From Jiangellales bacterium (lineage in GTDB: Bacteria > Actinomycetota > Actinomycetes > Jiangellales > Jiangellaceae), in the NCBI GenBank assembly GCA_030447955.1, contig JAUJNY010000006.1, positions 42,619-106,618 of the forward strand: a stretch of 64,000 nt of DNA, given 5' to 3'. Positions within the stretch are counted from its first letter, which is position 1, and each line of letters starts with the position of its first letter. Below the pieces are notes generated by a model. It did no database searches. It was not told the DNA's origin and worked only from the letters and a program-made list of their open reading frames with translations. The position numbers and the translations under genes were made by a program. Below, piece after piece: positions 28,695-38,814 of this stretch.

Positions 28695-28813
28695 GGCCGC
28701 GGCCCTCCTCGCTGTCCAGTTGTCGGCGTCCTGCAGGGTACTCCTCCGCCTGCAGGTCGAGCCCGGAGCGAGCCACGCTGCCGGACGGCCGGCGGTGGCG
28801 GGTTAGCGGTGCC

Positions 28814-31530
28814 CTATTCGGTGGTGAGGGTGGTGGTGGGGTGGCCGCGGAGGGTGAGGGTGAGGGGGGCGATGGTGGCGGCGGCGGTGACGAGCAGGCC
28901 GGCGGCGGCGGCCAGCGCGGCGGCGGTGAGGACGGGGACCAGTGGCCCGCCGAAGGCCAGCCCGAGCGCGGTCCCGGCGGCGGCACCGGCGAGGCTGGCC
29001 GCGGCGCCGATGGCGAGTGCTTCGAGCACGGTGAGGCTGGCCAGGTGACGGTCCCGCCAGCCGGTGGCGGTCAGGGTGGCCAGCTCGGCGGCCCGCTCCC
29101 GGATGTTCAGGGCCAGCACATCGGCCAGCGACAACCCGGCCAGCCCGATCGCCAGGCCCACCGAGATGTAGTCCACCGCGCGGGCCTGCACGGTGACGAA
29201 CTCCCCCAGCAGGGTCCCCGCCAGCAGCGACCGCAAAGGCCAGGTTGATCGCGATCAGCGCGGCCAGCGCCCCCACCCCGATGAACAACCCGCCACCGGC
29301 CACCAACGCCCGCCCCGGGCGGCGGCGCAGGTTCACCCACGCCAACGCAGGCAGATGCCGGGTGGCCCGCCCCCGGTGCGCCCGGCCACCGCCGGGTTCA
29401 CCACATCCACCGGGCGGCCCCGGGCCGCCAACACCGCCGGGACCGCCCCGGCCAACACCGCCAAACCCAGCGCCACCACCGGGATCAGCGCCACCCGAGC
29501 AGCCGGCACCGCCAAGTCGAAAGCCGCGATCAACCCCGCCGCGACCCCCGCCCCGACCAGCCCGGCGGCCAACCCCACCACCGCCACCTCACCCAACACC
29601 GCGGCCACGATGTGCCCCCGCCCCCACCCCAGGCACAACAACGCCCCGATCTCCGAGCGGCGGGTCCGCACACTGGCCAAAGTCGCGTTCCCCAAGAACC
29701 CCGCCGTCACCACCAAAACCAACCCCAACAACAACACGCTCTTGCGGTCCACCGCCGCCAAGATGACCAGACTCACCCCTTCTTCGCCCACCCCTCACTC
29801 AACCGCAGCTCCGGCCGCCCGAACTTCCCCGCCGCCAACACCACCTCCTGCGGCGCCGGCGAGGAACCCGCGGTCACATCCACCTCCAACCCGGTCCGCT
29901 CATCGATCAGCGTCGCCACCCGCTCGATCCGCGCCAAACTCTCCTCATCCGGGCCGACCACCCCCGCCACCCGCACCCGCACCACACTGATCGGCGCCCT
30001 GTGATTCCCCCGTGAAAAACTTGGGCGAGGTCAACCCCTCCGCCGCCTCCAACGTCGTCAACAACGCCGGCGGACTCGCCACATACCCCCCCACATTCGC
30101 ACTCGGCGCCAACGGCTGCCCACCCAACGCCGCCACACTCGCCGCATCTGCCCCCGCCAACTCCGGCGGGAAATACGTCTCCAACGGCACCCGATTCAAC
30201 GGATCAAACCCCGGCAACAACCCCGGATCAAACCGCCCCACCAACCGCAACTCGCCACTTCCCACCTGTAGCTGATTCGGCACGTTGGGATGCGGCGTCA
30301 ACCGACGAAACTGCACATCCCTATTATCCGTCGGCACCTGAGCCCAGTCCCCATCCCCTACGCCGCCAGCCGGATCCGTCCACACCTCTCGGTCGTCCTG
30401 TTGCACCGACTCAGGCGACAAGACACCTGCGCTGGACTTGTCGATCTGCGGTAGAGAGGCGCTCCAGTACCCATGGAAAGTCTTGGTGAAGCCGTACTGA
30501 TCCGGGATGGTCATCTGCCGCAACAGCCGCTGGTAGATGCGCCCCGCGTCCACCGAGAACGTCTCAATCGGCCGAGACTCCAACTGACGAACCCAGCGAT
30601 ACGCGGCGTTCGGTGTCAGCGGCTGAGTGGTCGAATCTGTTAGCAAGGCTGGCTCACGCAGCCGCCGCTCAGGGTCCTCCCCGGCTGGCACCTCGACCCG
30701 CTCCACCGACACTTCCAGCACCCGGTCGACGTACGTTCGGCCGCTCGCCAGCACAGGAATCGTTGGGCCAAACCGAGTACGCTCGAAGCTGTCTCCGCGG
30801 ACAAGACCACCACTTCCCAAGACGGCTGCATCCAGGTCCAGCAACTTGTCCTCCTGGACCGGATCGACCGCTGCGACGAGCATCGGCACGTCGGTCGTAG
30901 CGGTAATCCTCAAGTCGTCCTTGGGTACCGGTAGACCGCGCGACGGCGGAGAAATACAGTCCAGGCTCTGGTCCTGGGGGCTGGTTGATGCATACGGCGA
31001 CGTCATTGTCGGGGAGGAGATGAAGAGCCCGTTGCAGTCATCCGAGCTTCTGGCCAGGTACACGTAGTCGATTGGGCCTGGGTAGCGACTCAGACCCCGG
31101 TCCGCAACAGAGGTTGTCCGCACACGGTACAGCCGAGGACCTTGCTGCCCGATGACCTCGTCGATCGGGATCTCCACGTTGACAAACAAGAGAACGTAGC
31201 CGAGGTATTGCACCGGTGCGGCGACCTCAACCCCAGGAATGCCGAGGATCGTCTTCCACTGCTTGGTGGTGATACCACCGAAAATGCCGCTCTCCACGTT
31301 GGTGCGCACCAACCCCGCGGTGCGCTCCAAAGCTGTCCTCGTCCCCTTCGGGCGCACCAGCAGGTCATAGGAGGTGCGGAACTTCTCTTCCACCGTCGTT
31401 TGCACCCGCGCCGTACTCACCTGAGCCGCCGCCGTCAACAGACTGAAACTGACGGCGGCCACCAAGATGCCAGCGCCCAGCGTCAACGCCCGACCCACAC
31501 GGTGACGGAACTGCGACCGCAGATACGCAA

Positions 31531-31534
<4 letters not shown>
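28814..31534 (-). CDS. FtsX/MacB-type ABC transporter permease (four frame breaks)
   Basis: Start GTG 31534 overlaps the stop of the ATPase gene. An N-terminal helix (RALTLGAGILVAAVSFSLLT) is followed by a large outside domain of about 480 residues. The C-terminal part carries FtsX-like helix sets: LVLVVTAGFLGNATLASVRT with RRSEIGALLCLGWGRGHI, and YISVGLAIGLAGLSLADVLA with NIRERAAELATLTATGWRDR. The frame breaks near 29996, 29778, 29375 and 29237; the first three fit one lost G or C each. About 905 residues if repaired. Probably exports or extracts a lipid, peptide or lipoprotein; substrate unknown. Confidence 0.82.
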
Positions 31535-32259
<725 letters not shown>

Positions 32260-32448
32260 GGCGTCCTCCAAGGAGTGGCGTGCCTCGCACCGTAGGCACC
32301 AAGGCGCAACCCGCGCCAGGGTTGTGACCGCATCGTGACCGTGACCGCGCCACGGTGGTGACCAGCGGAACGGGCGGTACGGTCGGCCGCGGCCCGGCCG
32401 TGGCCGGACGGATGCCGCCCCTCGGCGGTCGGTGCGAGCGGAGGTGTG

Positions 32449-32973
32449 ATGACCGGCAGCGGCGCGCCGAGCCGGCGTCACATCCTGCAAATCGGGGTTG
32501 CCTTTGTCGCCTCCCTGGTCGCGGGTGCGTGCACGGGTGGTGAGCGCCCGCAGGGCGGGCTGCAACCGTCGACAGGAACGGGTGAGCCGCTGCCTTCAGT
32601 GGAGCCGTCGGTCGAGTCCGACGACCGGTTACGCGCCGGCGCTGCAGACCAGGAGCGCCACCTGCTCGACCTGCACGCCGCGACCCTGCGGCGGCATCCC
32701 AGTCTGGCCAACCGGCTGCGCCCGCTGACGGAGCACCACGCCGCTCACCTGTCCGCACTGGAGGTGTCCGCTCGGCGACGGCCCCGGCGCAGGGCACGGG
32801 TCGCCACCCGGCCCGACGCGGCCCTGCACGACGTCGCCGCCGCGGAACGGCACGCGGCGCAGGCCGCGGTCGCCGCCTGCGCCCGCACCGGGTCGGCCGA
32901 CCTGGCCCGACTGTTGGCAAGCGTGGCGGGCTGCGAGGCGGCACACGGCGTCCTGCTCGATGAGGTGCGGTGA
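32449..32973 (+). CDS. Probable lipoprotein preceding the DUF4439 gene
   Basis: 174 residues from ATG 32449 (a GTG at 32446 is in frame), with GGAGG 4 nt upstream. N-terminus SRRHILQIGVAFVASLVAGAC: a basic start, a hydrophobic stretch and a lipobox with C28; the R-R pair may mark Tat export. The mature part is helical and Ala/Arg/His-rich (QERHLLDLHAATLRRHPSLA, LTEHHAAHLSALEVSARRRP) with a ferritin-like flavour. Overlaps the DUF4439 start (GTGA), so the two probably act together. Function unknown. Confidence 0.75.
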   Translation: MTGSGAPSRRHILQIGVAFVASLVAGACTGGERPQGGLQPSTGTGEPLPSVEPSVESDDRLRAGAADQERHLLDLHAATLRRHPSLANRLRPLTEHHAAHLSALEVSARRRPRRRARVATRPDAALHDVAAAERHAAQAAVAACARTGSADLARLLASVAGCEAAHGVLLDEVR

Positions 32974-33404
32974 CCCCCAACGAGGTCGTCATCGAGGCGC
33001 TGCAGGCGGCGCTCGCCGGGGAGCACGCGAGTGTGTGGGCGTACGGCGTCGCCGGGGCTCGGCTACCCGAGGCGGCGCAAGAACAGGCACGCACGCTGCT
33101 GGACATCCACCGCGCCAGCGTCGTCAGACTGACCGCGCTGGTGGACCAGCGGGGCGCCGCACCGGTCGCCGCGGAGGTGGCGTACGCCCTGCCGTTCCCG
33201 GTGGAGGATGCGGCGTCCGCTCGCCGGCTCGCGGCGCTGCTGGAGCGACGGCTGGCCGCCGTCTACGCCGACCTGGTCGCCGCCGCCGACAGCCGGCAGC
33301 TGCGTACGACCGGCGCGCTCAGGCTGCGGGACGCCGCGGTGCGCGCGGCCGAGTGGTCGGGGCGCACAGAGGCGTTCCCGGGCTTGCCGGACCTGCCCGC
33401 GTGA
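32970..33404 (+). CDS. Ferritin-like DUF4439 protein
   Basis: 144 residues: VVIEALQAALAGEHASVWAY, GVAGARLPEAAQEQARTLLD, IHRASVVRLTALVDQRGAAP and RLRDAAVRAAEWSGRTEAFP. This is the four-helix ferritin-like fold typical of actinobacterial DUF4439 proteins, which commonly lie between rimP and proS. Several Glu/His positions (E18, H19, H47) could bind metal, but no complete di-iron set is obvious. GTG start overlapping the lipoprotein stop. Confidence 0.85.
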   Translation: MTPNEVVIEALQAALAGEHASVWAYGVAGARLPEAAQEQARTLLDIHRASVVRLTALVDQRGAAPVAAEVAYALPFPVEDAASARRLAALLERRLAAVYADLVAAADSRQLRTTGALRLRDAAVRAAEWSGRTEAFPGLPDLPA

Positions 33405-33532
33405 CCCGCATCGCGGTGCCCGCACGCTTCGCCGCCGACACCATGGAGCGTGAGGGTGCGGCTGGCGCAGCCTGGGTGGCCGCCGTACCCGACGTGGTCG
33501 CCGAGTACCTGGAGCGGTGGTCGCTGCGCTAG
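33401..33532 (+). pseudogene. N-terminal remnant of an aminoglycoside-phosphotransferase-like gene
   Basis: A GTG overlapping the DUF4439 stop opens a 43-codon frame, VTRIAVPARFAADTMEREGA, then WVAAVPDVVAEYLERWSLR and TAG. This resembles the start of APH(6)/hydroxyurea-type phosphotransferases, whose sequence normally continues D-G-x-x-x-H-G; here DGAVLHG follows the stop in the same frame before a second TAG. No kinase core is present downstream, so only the N-terminal stub remains. Family assignment rests on short similarity. Confidence 0.5.
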
Positions 33533-33762
33533 GACGGCGCGGTCCTCCACGGCTAGGACGTCCCCGCGCTGTCGCCGCTTCGGAATGATCACGTTAAGCA
33601 TGCTGGCCCTGCCCTCACCCTGGTCGCGCGCCGGGTGAAGGCAGGACAAGCCTGGTGATGTCGCCGTCGTCGCGCCGTGCGCGGCGCGAACGGCTAGCGC
33701 CTCGTGCTGAGGCGTTCCGGCTCGGTGCGGACGGCCGCGCGGAGCAGACCGCCGCCCGTCGA

Positions 33763-33837
33763 CGGTTGGGAAGATCGTCGGGTGTGCCGTGCCTCGGCGC
33801 GGCGCCAGGTTGCACTACCCGACGATCTTCCCGACCG
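33763..33837. repeat. 75-bp palindromic repeat, copy 1 (probable terminator)
   Basis: A 21-bp stem (33763-33783 with 33817-33837, one G-T pair, including the perfect GGGAAGATCGTCGGGT arm) around a 33-nt loop. It starts 17 bp after the HAD-phosphatase stop. A second copy with the same stem and loop lengths lies at 38713-38787 in the opposite orientation. The HAD gap otherwise (33533-33762, 33838-33853) holds no gene. Confidence 0.75.
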
Positions 33838-33853
33838 CGCGGGCGCTTGCCCC

Positions 33854-34570
33854 TCAGCGCCAGCGGTCGACGACGTCGAGCACCTCGGCCAGCCGCTCGA
33901 CGACGGCGTCCGGCTCGCCGTCGCTGTGTCCGCGCTGAGTCGCCGGGATGCGGCTGTGCGGCACGAAGACGGTGCGCATCCCCACCGAGGCCGCACCGTG
34001 GATGTCGTCGAAGAGCCGGTCGCCGACGAACACACACCGGGCGGGGTCGCCCACCCCGACGGCGCGGGCGGCCGCCCGGAAGGCCTCCGGGTGGGGCTTG
34101 GTCCACGGGATCTCGCTGGTGTAGACGGCGGCGTCGATGAGCTCGAGCACCCCGTCCCGGGCGAACACGAGCTCGTGCTCGTCACGGGGCCAGACGGTGT
34201 TGGACAGCACCCCGACGCGCAGGCCGTGCTCGTGCAGCGCGCGCAACAGCGGGACGACGTCCCCGTCGGTCCAGGTGTGCGGCTCCCAGAACGCGCGGTA
34301 CGCGGCGAGCGCCCGCTCGTGGGCCGCGCCGCAGGGCCGTAGCCCGGCGGCACGCACGATGGTGTCGAACGTCGTCGAGCGGTGCTCGGTACGCGAGCGG
34401 TGCCACGCCTCGTCCTCGGCCGCCAGCAGCGCGTCGGCGACCTCGACGCCGTGCGCCGGGTCGTACGCCTGCGCGTAGACCACCCACTGCCGGCGCAGGT
34501 CGATGTCGTGCCAGGGAGTGAGCGTGCCGCCCCAGTCGAAGACGACGGCGTCGACCCCGGACCCGCTCAC
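33854..34570 (-). CDS. HAD-superfamily hydrolase
   Basis: 238 residues from GTG 34570 (GTGA overlap with the proS stop). Motif [21 protein letters not shown] (the nucleophile Asp is in FDWGGT). Motif [13 protein letters not shown]. Motif [25 protein letters not shown], then [20 protein letters not shown]. The cap is a small helical one. A phosphatase of the phosphoglycolate type; substrate unknown. Followed by a palindromic terminator-like repeat. Confidence 0.9.
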   Translation of the reverse strand: MSGSGVDAVVFDWGGTLTPWHDIDLRRQWVVYAQAYDPAHGVEVADALLAAEDEAWHRSRTEHRSTTFDTIVRAAGLRPCGAAHERALAAYRAFWEPHTWTDGDVVPLLRALHEHGLRVGVLSNTVWPRDEHELVFARDGVLELIDAAVYTSEIPWTKPHPEAFRAAARAVGVGDPARCVFVGDRLFDDIHGAASVGMRTVFVPHSRIPATQRGHSDGEPDAVVERLAEVLDVVDRWR

Positions 34571-36333
34571 GCGGCGGTGCAGAGCTCGACGAGCCGCTTG
34601 ACCACGTCGTCGACCGGGACGTCGACGCGCTCCCCCGTACGGCGGTCGCGCAGCTCCATCAGCCCGTTGGCGAGGCCACGGCCGGCCACCAGGATGGTGG
34701 GGACCCCGAGCAGCTCGGCGTCGGCGAACTTCACCCCCGCGGACACCCCGCGCCGGTCGTCCAGCAGCACCCGCACGCCGGCGTTGTCGAGCACGGCGCT
34801 CACCTGCTCGGCCGTCTCGGCGATGGCCGCGTCCTTGCCGGCGACCACGACGTGGACGTCGGCGGGGGCGATCTCCCGCGGCCAGCACAGCCCGTGCTCG
34901 TCGAGGGTCTGCTCGGCCACCGCCGCGACCACCCGCGAGACCCCGAGGCCGTAGCAGCCCATGGTGACGACCACCTGCTTGCCCGCCTCGTCGAGCACTT
35001 TCAACTCGAACGCGTCGGCGTACTTGCGGCCCAGCTGGAATATGTGGCCGATCTCGATGCCGCGGGCGCTTTCCAGTGCGCCGCCGCACACCGGGCAGGG
35101 GTCGCCGGCGCGCACATCGGCAGCCTCGATCGTCCCGTCGGCGGTGAAGTCGCGACCCGCGACGAGGTCGAGGACGTGGCGCCCCGGCTCGTTCGCGCCG
35201 GTCACCCAGCGGGTGCCCGCGACGACGCGCGGGTCGACGAGGTAGCGGATCCCCCGCTGCTTTCCCAGCACCGCCGGTCCGATGTAGCCGCGCACGAGCT
35301 GGGGATGGGCGGCGAAGTCGGCGTCGCCGAAGGCTTCGACGGCCGAGGGGTAGACCTGGGCCTCCAGCCGCTTCATGTCCACGTCCCGGTCGCCGGGGAC
35401 GCCGACCACCAGCGGTTCCGTACGCCCGTTGGGGTGGCGCAGCCGGATCACGACGTTCTTCAGCGTGTCCGCGGCGGTCCAGTCACGATCGGCCCGGCGC
35501 AGGTCGCTGCGGGCGTTGACCAGGTCGACCAGCGTCTGGATGGTGGGGGTGTCGGGGGTGTCCTCGACGTGCGCGGCCGGCACGCCGTCGTACGGCAGCG
35601 GGGGCGGCGCCGGCACCCGGACCGCCTCGGTGTTGGCCGCGTAGTCGCCGTTCGTGCAGCGCACGTAGGTGTCCTCGCCGTACTCGGCCGGGGCGAGGAA
35701 CTCCTCGCTGGCCGAGCCCCCCATCGCACCAGACATCGCCGCGACTGCGACGTAGTGAAGGCCGAGCCGGTCGAAGGTCCGTACGTAGGCCGCGCGGTGC
35801 GCGTCATAGGAACGCTGCAGCCCGGCGTCGTCGACGTCGAAGGAGTAGGAGTCCTTCATGAGGAACTCCCGCCCGCGCAGGATCCCGGCCCGGGGCCGCG
35901 CCTCGTCGCGGTACTTGGTCTGGATCTGGTATAGCGACAGCGGCAGGTCCTTGTAGGAGGAGTACAGGTCCTTGACCAGGAGGGTGACCATCTCTTCGTG
36001 CGTGGGGCCGAGCAGGTAGTCCACGCCCTTGCGGTCCTGGAGGCGGAATAGGTCGGGGCCGTACTCGCTCCAGCGACCCGTGCGCTCGTACGGCTCACGC
36101 GGCAGCAGTGCGGGGAAGTGCACCTCCTGGAATCCGGCGGCGTCCATCTCCTCGCGCACCACCCGCTCGACGTTGCGCAGCACCTTCCAGCCCAGCGGCA
36201 GCCAGCTGTAGAGGCCGGGCGCGGCTCGCCGGACGTAGCCGGCCCGGACCAGGAGGCGGTGGCTCGGCAGCTCGGCGTCGGCCGGGTCCTCGCGCAGCGT
36301 GCGCAGGAACAGGGTCGACATCCGCAGGACCAC
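34567..36333 (-). CDS. proS: Prolyl-tRNA synthetase (bacterial type)
   Basis: Class II synthetase charging tRNA-Pro. 588 residues. GTG 36333 has GAGGAGA 6 nt upstream and is preferred over ATG 36321. It opens [20 protein letters not shown]. Motif 2: [40 protein letters not shown]. The editing (INS) domain is about 235-390. Motif 3: [20 protein letters not shown]. The C-terminal anticodon-binding domain ends [17 protein letters not shown]. Confidence 0.98.
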   Translation of the reverse strand: MVLRMSTLFLRTLREDPADAELPSHRLLVRAGYVRRAAPGLYSWLPLGWKVLRNVERVVREEMDAAGFQEVHFPALLPREPYERTGRWSEYGPDLFRLQDRKGVDYLLGPTHEEMVTLLVKDLYSSYKDLPLSLYQIQTKYRDEARPRAGILRGREFLMKDSYSFDVDDAGLQRSYDAHRAAYVRTFDRLGLHYVAVAAMSGAMGGSASEEFLAPAEYGEDTYVRCTNGDYAANTEAVRVPAPPPLPYDGVPAAHVEDTPDTPTIQTLVDLVNARSDLRRADRDWTAADTLKNVVIRLRHPNGRTEPLVVGVPGDRDVDMKRLEAQVYPSAVEAFGDADFAAHPQLVRGYIGPAVLGKQRGIRYLVDPRVVAGTRWVTGANEPGRHVLDLVAGRDFTADGTIEAADVRAGDPCPVCGGALESARGIEIGHIFQLGRKYADAFELKVLDEAGKQVVVTMGCYGLGVSRVVAAVAEQTLDEHGLCWPREIAPADVHVVVAGKDAAIAETAEQVSAVLDNAGVRVLLDDRRGVSAGVKFADAELLGVPTILVAGRGLANGLMELRDRRTGERVDVPVDDVVKRLVELCTAA

Positions 36334-36412
36334 GACTGCTCTCCTCGAGCTGAGGCGACGGTCCGGCGAGACTATCGAGGAGGCCTACAGGGCTGCCGCC
36401 GCATTTTCGCCG

Positions 36413-36919
36413 TCAGCGCCGCTCATGCCGCTGGCGGGCCACCAGCTCACGCAGCGTCGGCAGCACCCGTTGGTCCTTGGGTCGGTTCGCGGCCTGCTTC
36501 GAGCGGACGATGTCGGCCAGGCTCGCGAGCGACATGGGGACCCCGTCCACCGTCACCTGTACCGCGTCGGCGACGAGGTCCGGGTACCCGCGCGTACCGC
36601 TCGGGACGAAAGCGATGTCTAGGTCGCCGTGGCGAGTAGTGAGATTCCATCCCTGTACCGCCCCTAGGGACTCACCGTCGCACGAAAATGCCAAGCCGTC
36701 CTCGACGTCAGGCACTCGGATCCTCGCGTCCAGCGCGCGCAACGCTCGGGCCAGTCGATCGAGGTTGGCCTTGCTCGTTTCAGGGGTGACGTCGACGTCT
36801 CTGGTGGGAAAGGGCGATCCGAGGAGGCCCGCCGCATATCCACCGATGATCACGCATTGCACGTCATGCTCGACCAAGACGCGGATGAGCGCCTCCGGCT
36901 CGTACCTAGCCGACGGCAT
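36413..36919 (-). CDS. Nucleotidyltransferase-fold protein, candidate toxin
   Basis: 168 residues. Polymerase-beta-like fold of the AbiEii/MNT sort: VQCVIIGGYAAGLLGSPFPT followed by R40-D41-V-D43-V, the G-G...D-x-D metal site, and WNLTTRHGDLDIAFVPSGTR with a third acidic pair. The start overlaps the upstream XRE gene by 14 nt, a toxin-antitoxin-like arrangement. Family members can add nucleotides to tRNA or protein; activity here is unproven. Confidence 0.78.
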   Translation of the reverse strand: MPSARYEPEALIRVLVEHDVQCVIIGGYAAGLLGSPFPTRDVDVTPETSKANLDRLARALRALDARIRVPDVEDGLAFSCDGESLGAVQGWNLTTRHGDLDIAFVPSGTRGYPDLVADAVQVTVDGVPMSLASLADIVRSKQAANRPKDQRVLPTLRELVARQRHERR

Positions 36920-37259
36920 CCAGCTGCTCCCGCACCTGATCGCGTTGGCGCAGCAACGTGTTGGCCGTCGTGGTCAAGTAGGCAGCGCGCTCCTCGTAGG
37001 ACATCTCCGCAAGTGGCGCAGCCTGGGCCAGATCCGAGTCGTCGTACGGCACGATCATGACCTCCAGGTCGAGCCCGCACAGGCGGATCAGCCGCCGTAC
37101 GGTGTCCAAGCTCGGTGAGGTGCGACCGGCTTCCAGCCGGGCGATTGACGACTGAGTCGTGCCGGCGCGCGCACCGAGCTCGCGCTGGCTCAGGCCGGCG
37201 CGCTTGCGCGCTTCGCGGACCAGGTCACTGCCCATGCCCCTCGCCGGTCCCATAGACAT
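36906..37259 (-). CDS. XRE-family helix-turn-helix regulator (candidate antitoxin)
   Basis: 117 residues from ATG 37259; 37253 and 37235 are alternatives. The HTH spans about 8-62: DLVREARKRAGLSQRELGAR, AGTTQSSIARLEAGRTSPSL, DTVRRLIRLCGLDLEVMIV. A C-terminal helix (AAYLTTTANTLLRQRDQVRE) may contact the nucleotidyltransferase encoded in the overlapping downstream gene. A palindrome just upstream (37265-37280) overlaps the likely promoter, consistent with autorepression. Confidence 0.85.
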   Translation of the reverse strand: MSMGPARGMGSDLVREARKRAGLSQRELGARAGTTQSSIARLEAGRTSPSLDTVRRLIRLCGLDLEVMIVPYDDSDLAQAAPLAEMSYEERAAYLTTTANTLLRQRDQVREQLDAVG

Positions 37260-37280
37260 AGCATAACCGCTATATCGGTT
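37260..37280 (-). promoter_or_regulatory. Promoter and palindromic operator of the XRE/nucleotidyltransferase pair
   Basis: AACCG-CTATAT-CGGTT (37265-37280) has perfect 5-bp arms. On the minus strand it abuts a -10-like TATGCT (37265-37260), placing transcription start at or within the first ATG codons, so the mRNA is probably leaderless. Confidence 0.5.
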
Positions 37281-37316
37281 GTCCGACGATTCCGCGACCG
37301 TCGGCACGACAGCCCG

Positions 37317-38576
37317 CTATCGGGCGGCGTAGCCGCGGGCGGTGACCGCAGCCTCGATCCGGGCGCGCGCCAACTGCAGCCGAGCGGTGAGGGCCGGATA
37401 CCGCCCCGAGCGCACCGCGCGGCGGACATCGAGGACCCGCAAGGGTTGGCTGGCGGTGACCAGCAGCGGGACGTAGCGCACCCGCTCGACCCGCCAGCCG
37501 CCGGGGTGTTCCACGAACCGGAACTGGACGAGCATGCCCTCGGCCTTCGGGGTGTCCGGCTCGCCGTGGTCGGCGACGAGGTTGCCGAGGCCGTAGACCA
37601 CCCACTCGGCGCCGATGCGCTCGAGCGGTTGCACGACGTGCGCGTGGTGCCCGAGCAGCAGGTCGATGTCCGGGGAGGCGATCAGTCGCGGGGCCAGGTC
37701 GAGCTGCTGGGCGTTGGGCGTTGACTCGTACTCGTCGCCCCAGTGCAGGGAGACGACCACCACGTCCGCACCGGCAGAGCGGGCGCGCGCGGCGTCGGCG
37801 AGGATGCGCTGCTCGTCGATGAGGTTGGAGGCCCACGTCCGGCCGTCGGGGTAGGGCAGCCCGTTGAAGCCGTAGGTGTAGGAGAGCAGCGCCACCCGCG
37901 CGCCGTTGACCCGGAGGAGGGTGGGCCGGCGGGCCTCGCTCGGCCGGCGGGCCGAGCCCGCGTGCGCGATACCGGCCACGTCCAGCGCGCGCAACGTCCG
38001 GGCGATGCCGTCAGCACCGGCGTCGAAGGCGTGGTTGCTCGCCGTGGTGCATGCGTCGTAGCCGGTCCGTACGAGGGCCGGGACGATCCGCGGTGGCACG
38101 GCAAAGACGGGATAGCTGCTGTACGGCCCGCCCGGTGGGGCGAGCGGCGTCTCCAGGTGGCAGACCGCCAGGTCGGCTCGAGTGACGTGGCGCCGTACCC
38201 CGGCCAGCAGTGGAGCGAAGTCGAAGCCCTGTTCGCCGCGCCTCGCGGCGTCGAGGGCCGCGGTCGTCCAGAGGGTGCTGTGCAGCAGCACGTCGCCGGT
38301 GGCGGCGAGCGTGAACGACCGTGGCGGACCGGGCGGATCGGGCGGGTCGGGGCGCGGTCGTGGAGAAGTGGACGGGCCTCCCTCGGGCGTCGGCTCGGTC
38401 GGCGGCGGTGGCTCGGTCGACGGCGGTGGCTCGGTCGACGGCAGTGTCGACGGTACGGCCGCCGGCGTCGTGCCCGGTGCCGCCGGCGGCGGGACGGGGG
38501 CGTGGAGGGCGGACAGCGCAGTGAGCAGCGTGACCCCGGCGGCAACCCCCAGGGTCGTCCGCACCAGCCGCCGCAT
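37317..38576 (-). CDS. CapA-family (poly-gamma-glutamate synthesis type) metallophosphatase-like protein
   Basis: 419 residues. An N-terminal export/anchor helix (LVRTTLGVAAGVTLLTALSA) precedes a low-complexity Pro/Thr/Ser/Glu linker (about 30-85) with tandem PSTEPPP-like units. The PGA_cap domain follows: FTLAATGDVLLHSTLWTTAA, LAVCHLETPLAPPGGPYSSY, TGYDACTTASNHAFDAGADG, VVVSLHWGDEYESTPNAQQL and DIDLLLGHHAHVVQPLERIG. No capsule genes are nearby, so a cell-wall role is only an inference. Confidence 0.9.
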   Translation of the reverse strand: MRRLVRTTLGVAAGVTLLTALSALHAPVPPPAAPGTTPAAVPSTLPSTEPPPSTEPPPPTEPTPEGGPSTSPRPRPDPPDPPGPPRSFTLAATGDVLLHSTLWTTAALDAARRGEQGFDFAPLLAGVRRHVTRADLAVCHLETPLAPPGGPYSSYPVFAVPPRIVPALVRTGYDACTTASNHAFDAGADGIARTLRALDVAGIAHAGSARRPSEARRPTLLRVNGARVALLSYTYGFNGLPYPDGRTWASNLIDEQRILADAARARSAGADVVVVSLHWGDEYESTPNAQQLDLAPRLIASPDIDLLLGHHAHVVQPLERIGAEWVVYGLGNLVADHGEPDTPKAEGMLVQFRFVEHPGGWRVERVRYVPLLVTASQPLRVLDVRRAVRSGRYPALTARLQLARARIEAAVTARGYAAR

Positions 38577-38712
38577 GCGGAGCAGTCAACTCCCGCGCAC
38601 CGCCGGTCAGAGCAGGTCGGCCGGGATCGAGACCATTCCGCAACCCGGGTTCGCCCCGGTGTCCACGCGGCGAGGCACTGCGCCGGCGATCGGCTCCAGC
38701 TCCCTCTCAATG

Positions 38713-38787
38713 CGGTCGTGAAGATCGTCGGGTAGTGCGACCGGGCACACACTGCCGTGGTCGGCCACCCAACAATCTTCACGACCC
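38713..38787. repeat. 75-bp palindromic repeat, copy 2 (probable terminator)
   Basis: Arms 38713-38733 and 38767-38787 with a 33-nt loop, matching the copy at 33763-33837. Two arm differences are G-U compatible only in minus-strand RNA, and one stem pair differs compensatorily from copy 1 (T-A for G-C). It lies 28 bp after the GNAT stop at 38815. The remaining gap to CapA (38577-38712) holds no gene. Confidence 0.75.
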
Positions 38788-38814
38788 GGTCTGGGGAGTC
38801 GCCGACCCGCGGGG

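Noticed and set aside
38399-38460. Short tandem repeats as a possible CRISPR-like array
   Set aside because: Units are in frame, 15-21 bp with no spacers, and encode the Pro-rich CapA linker.
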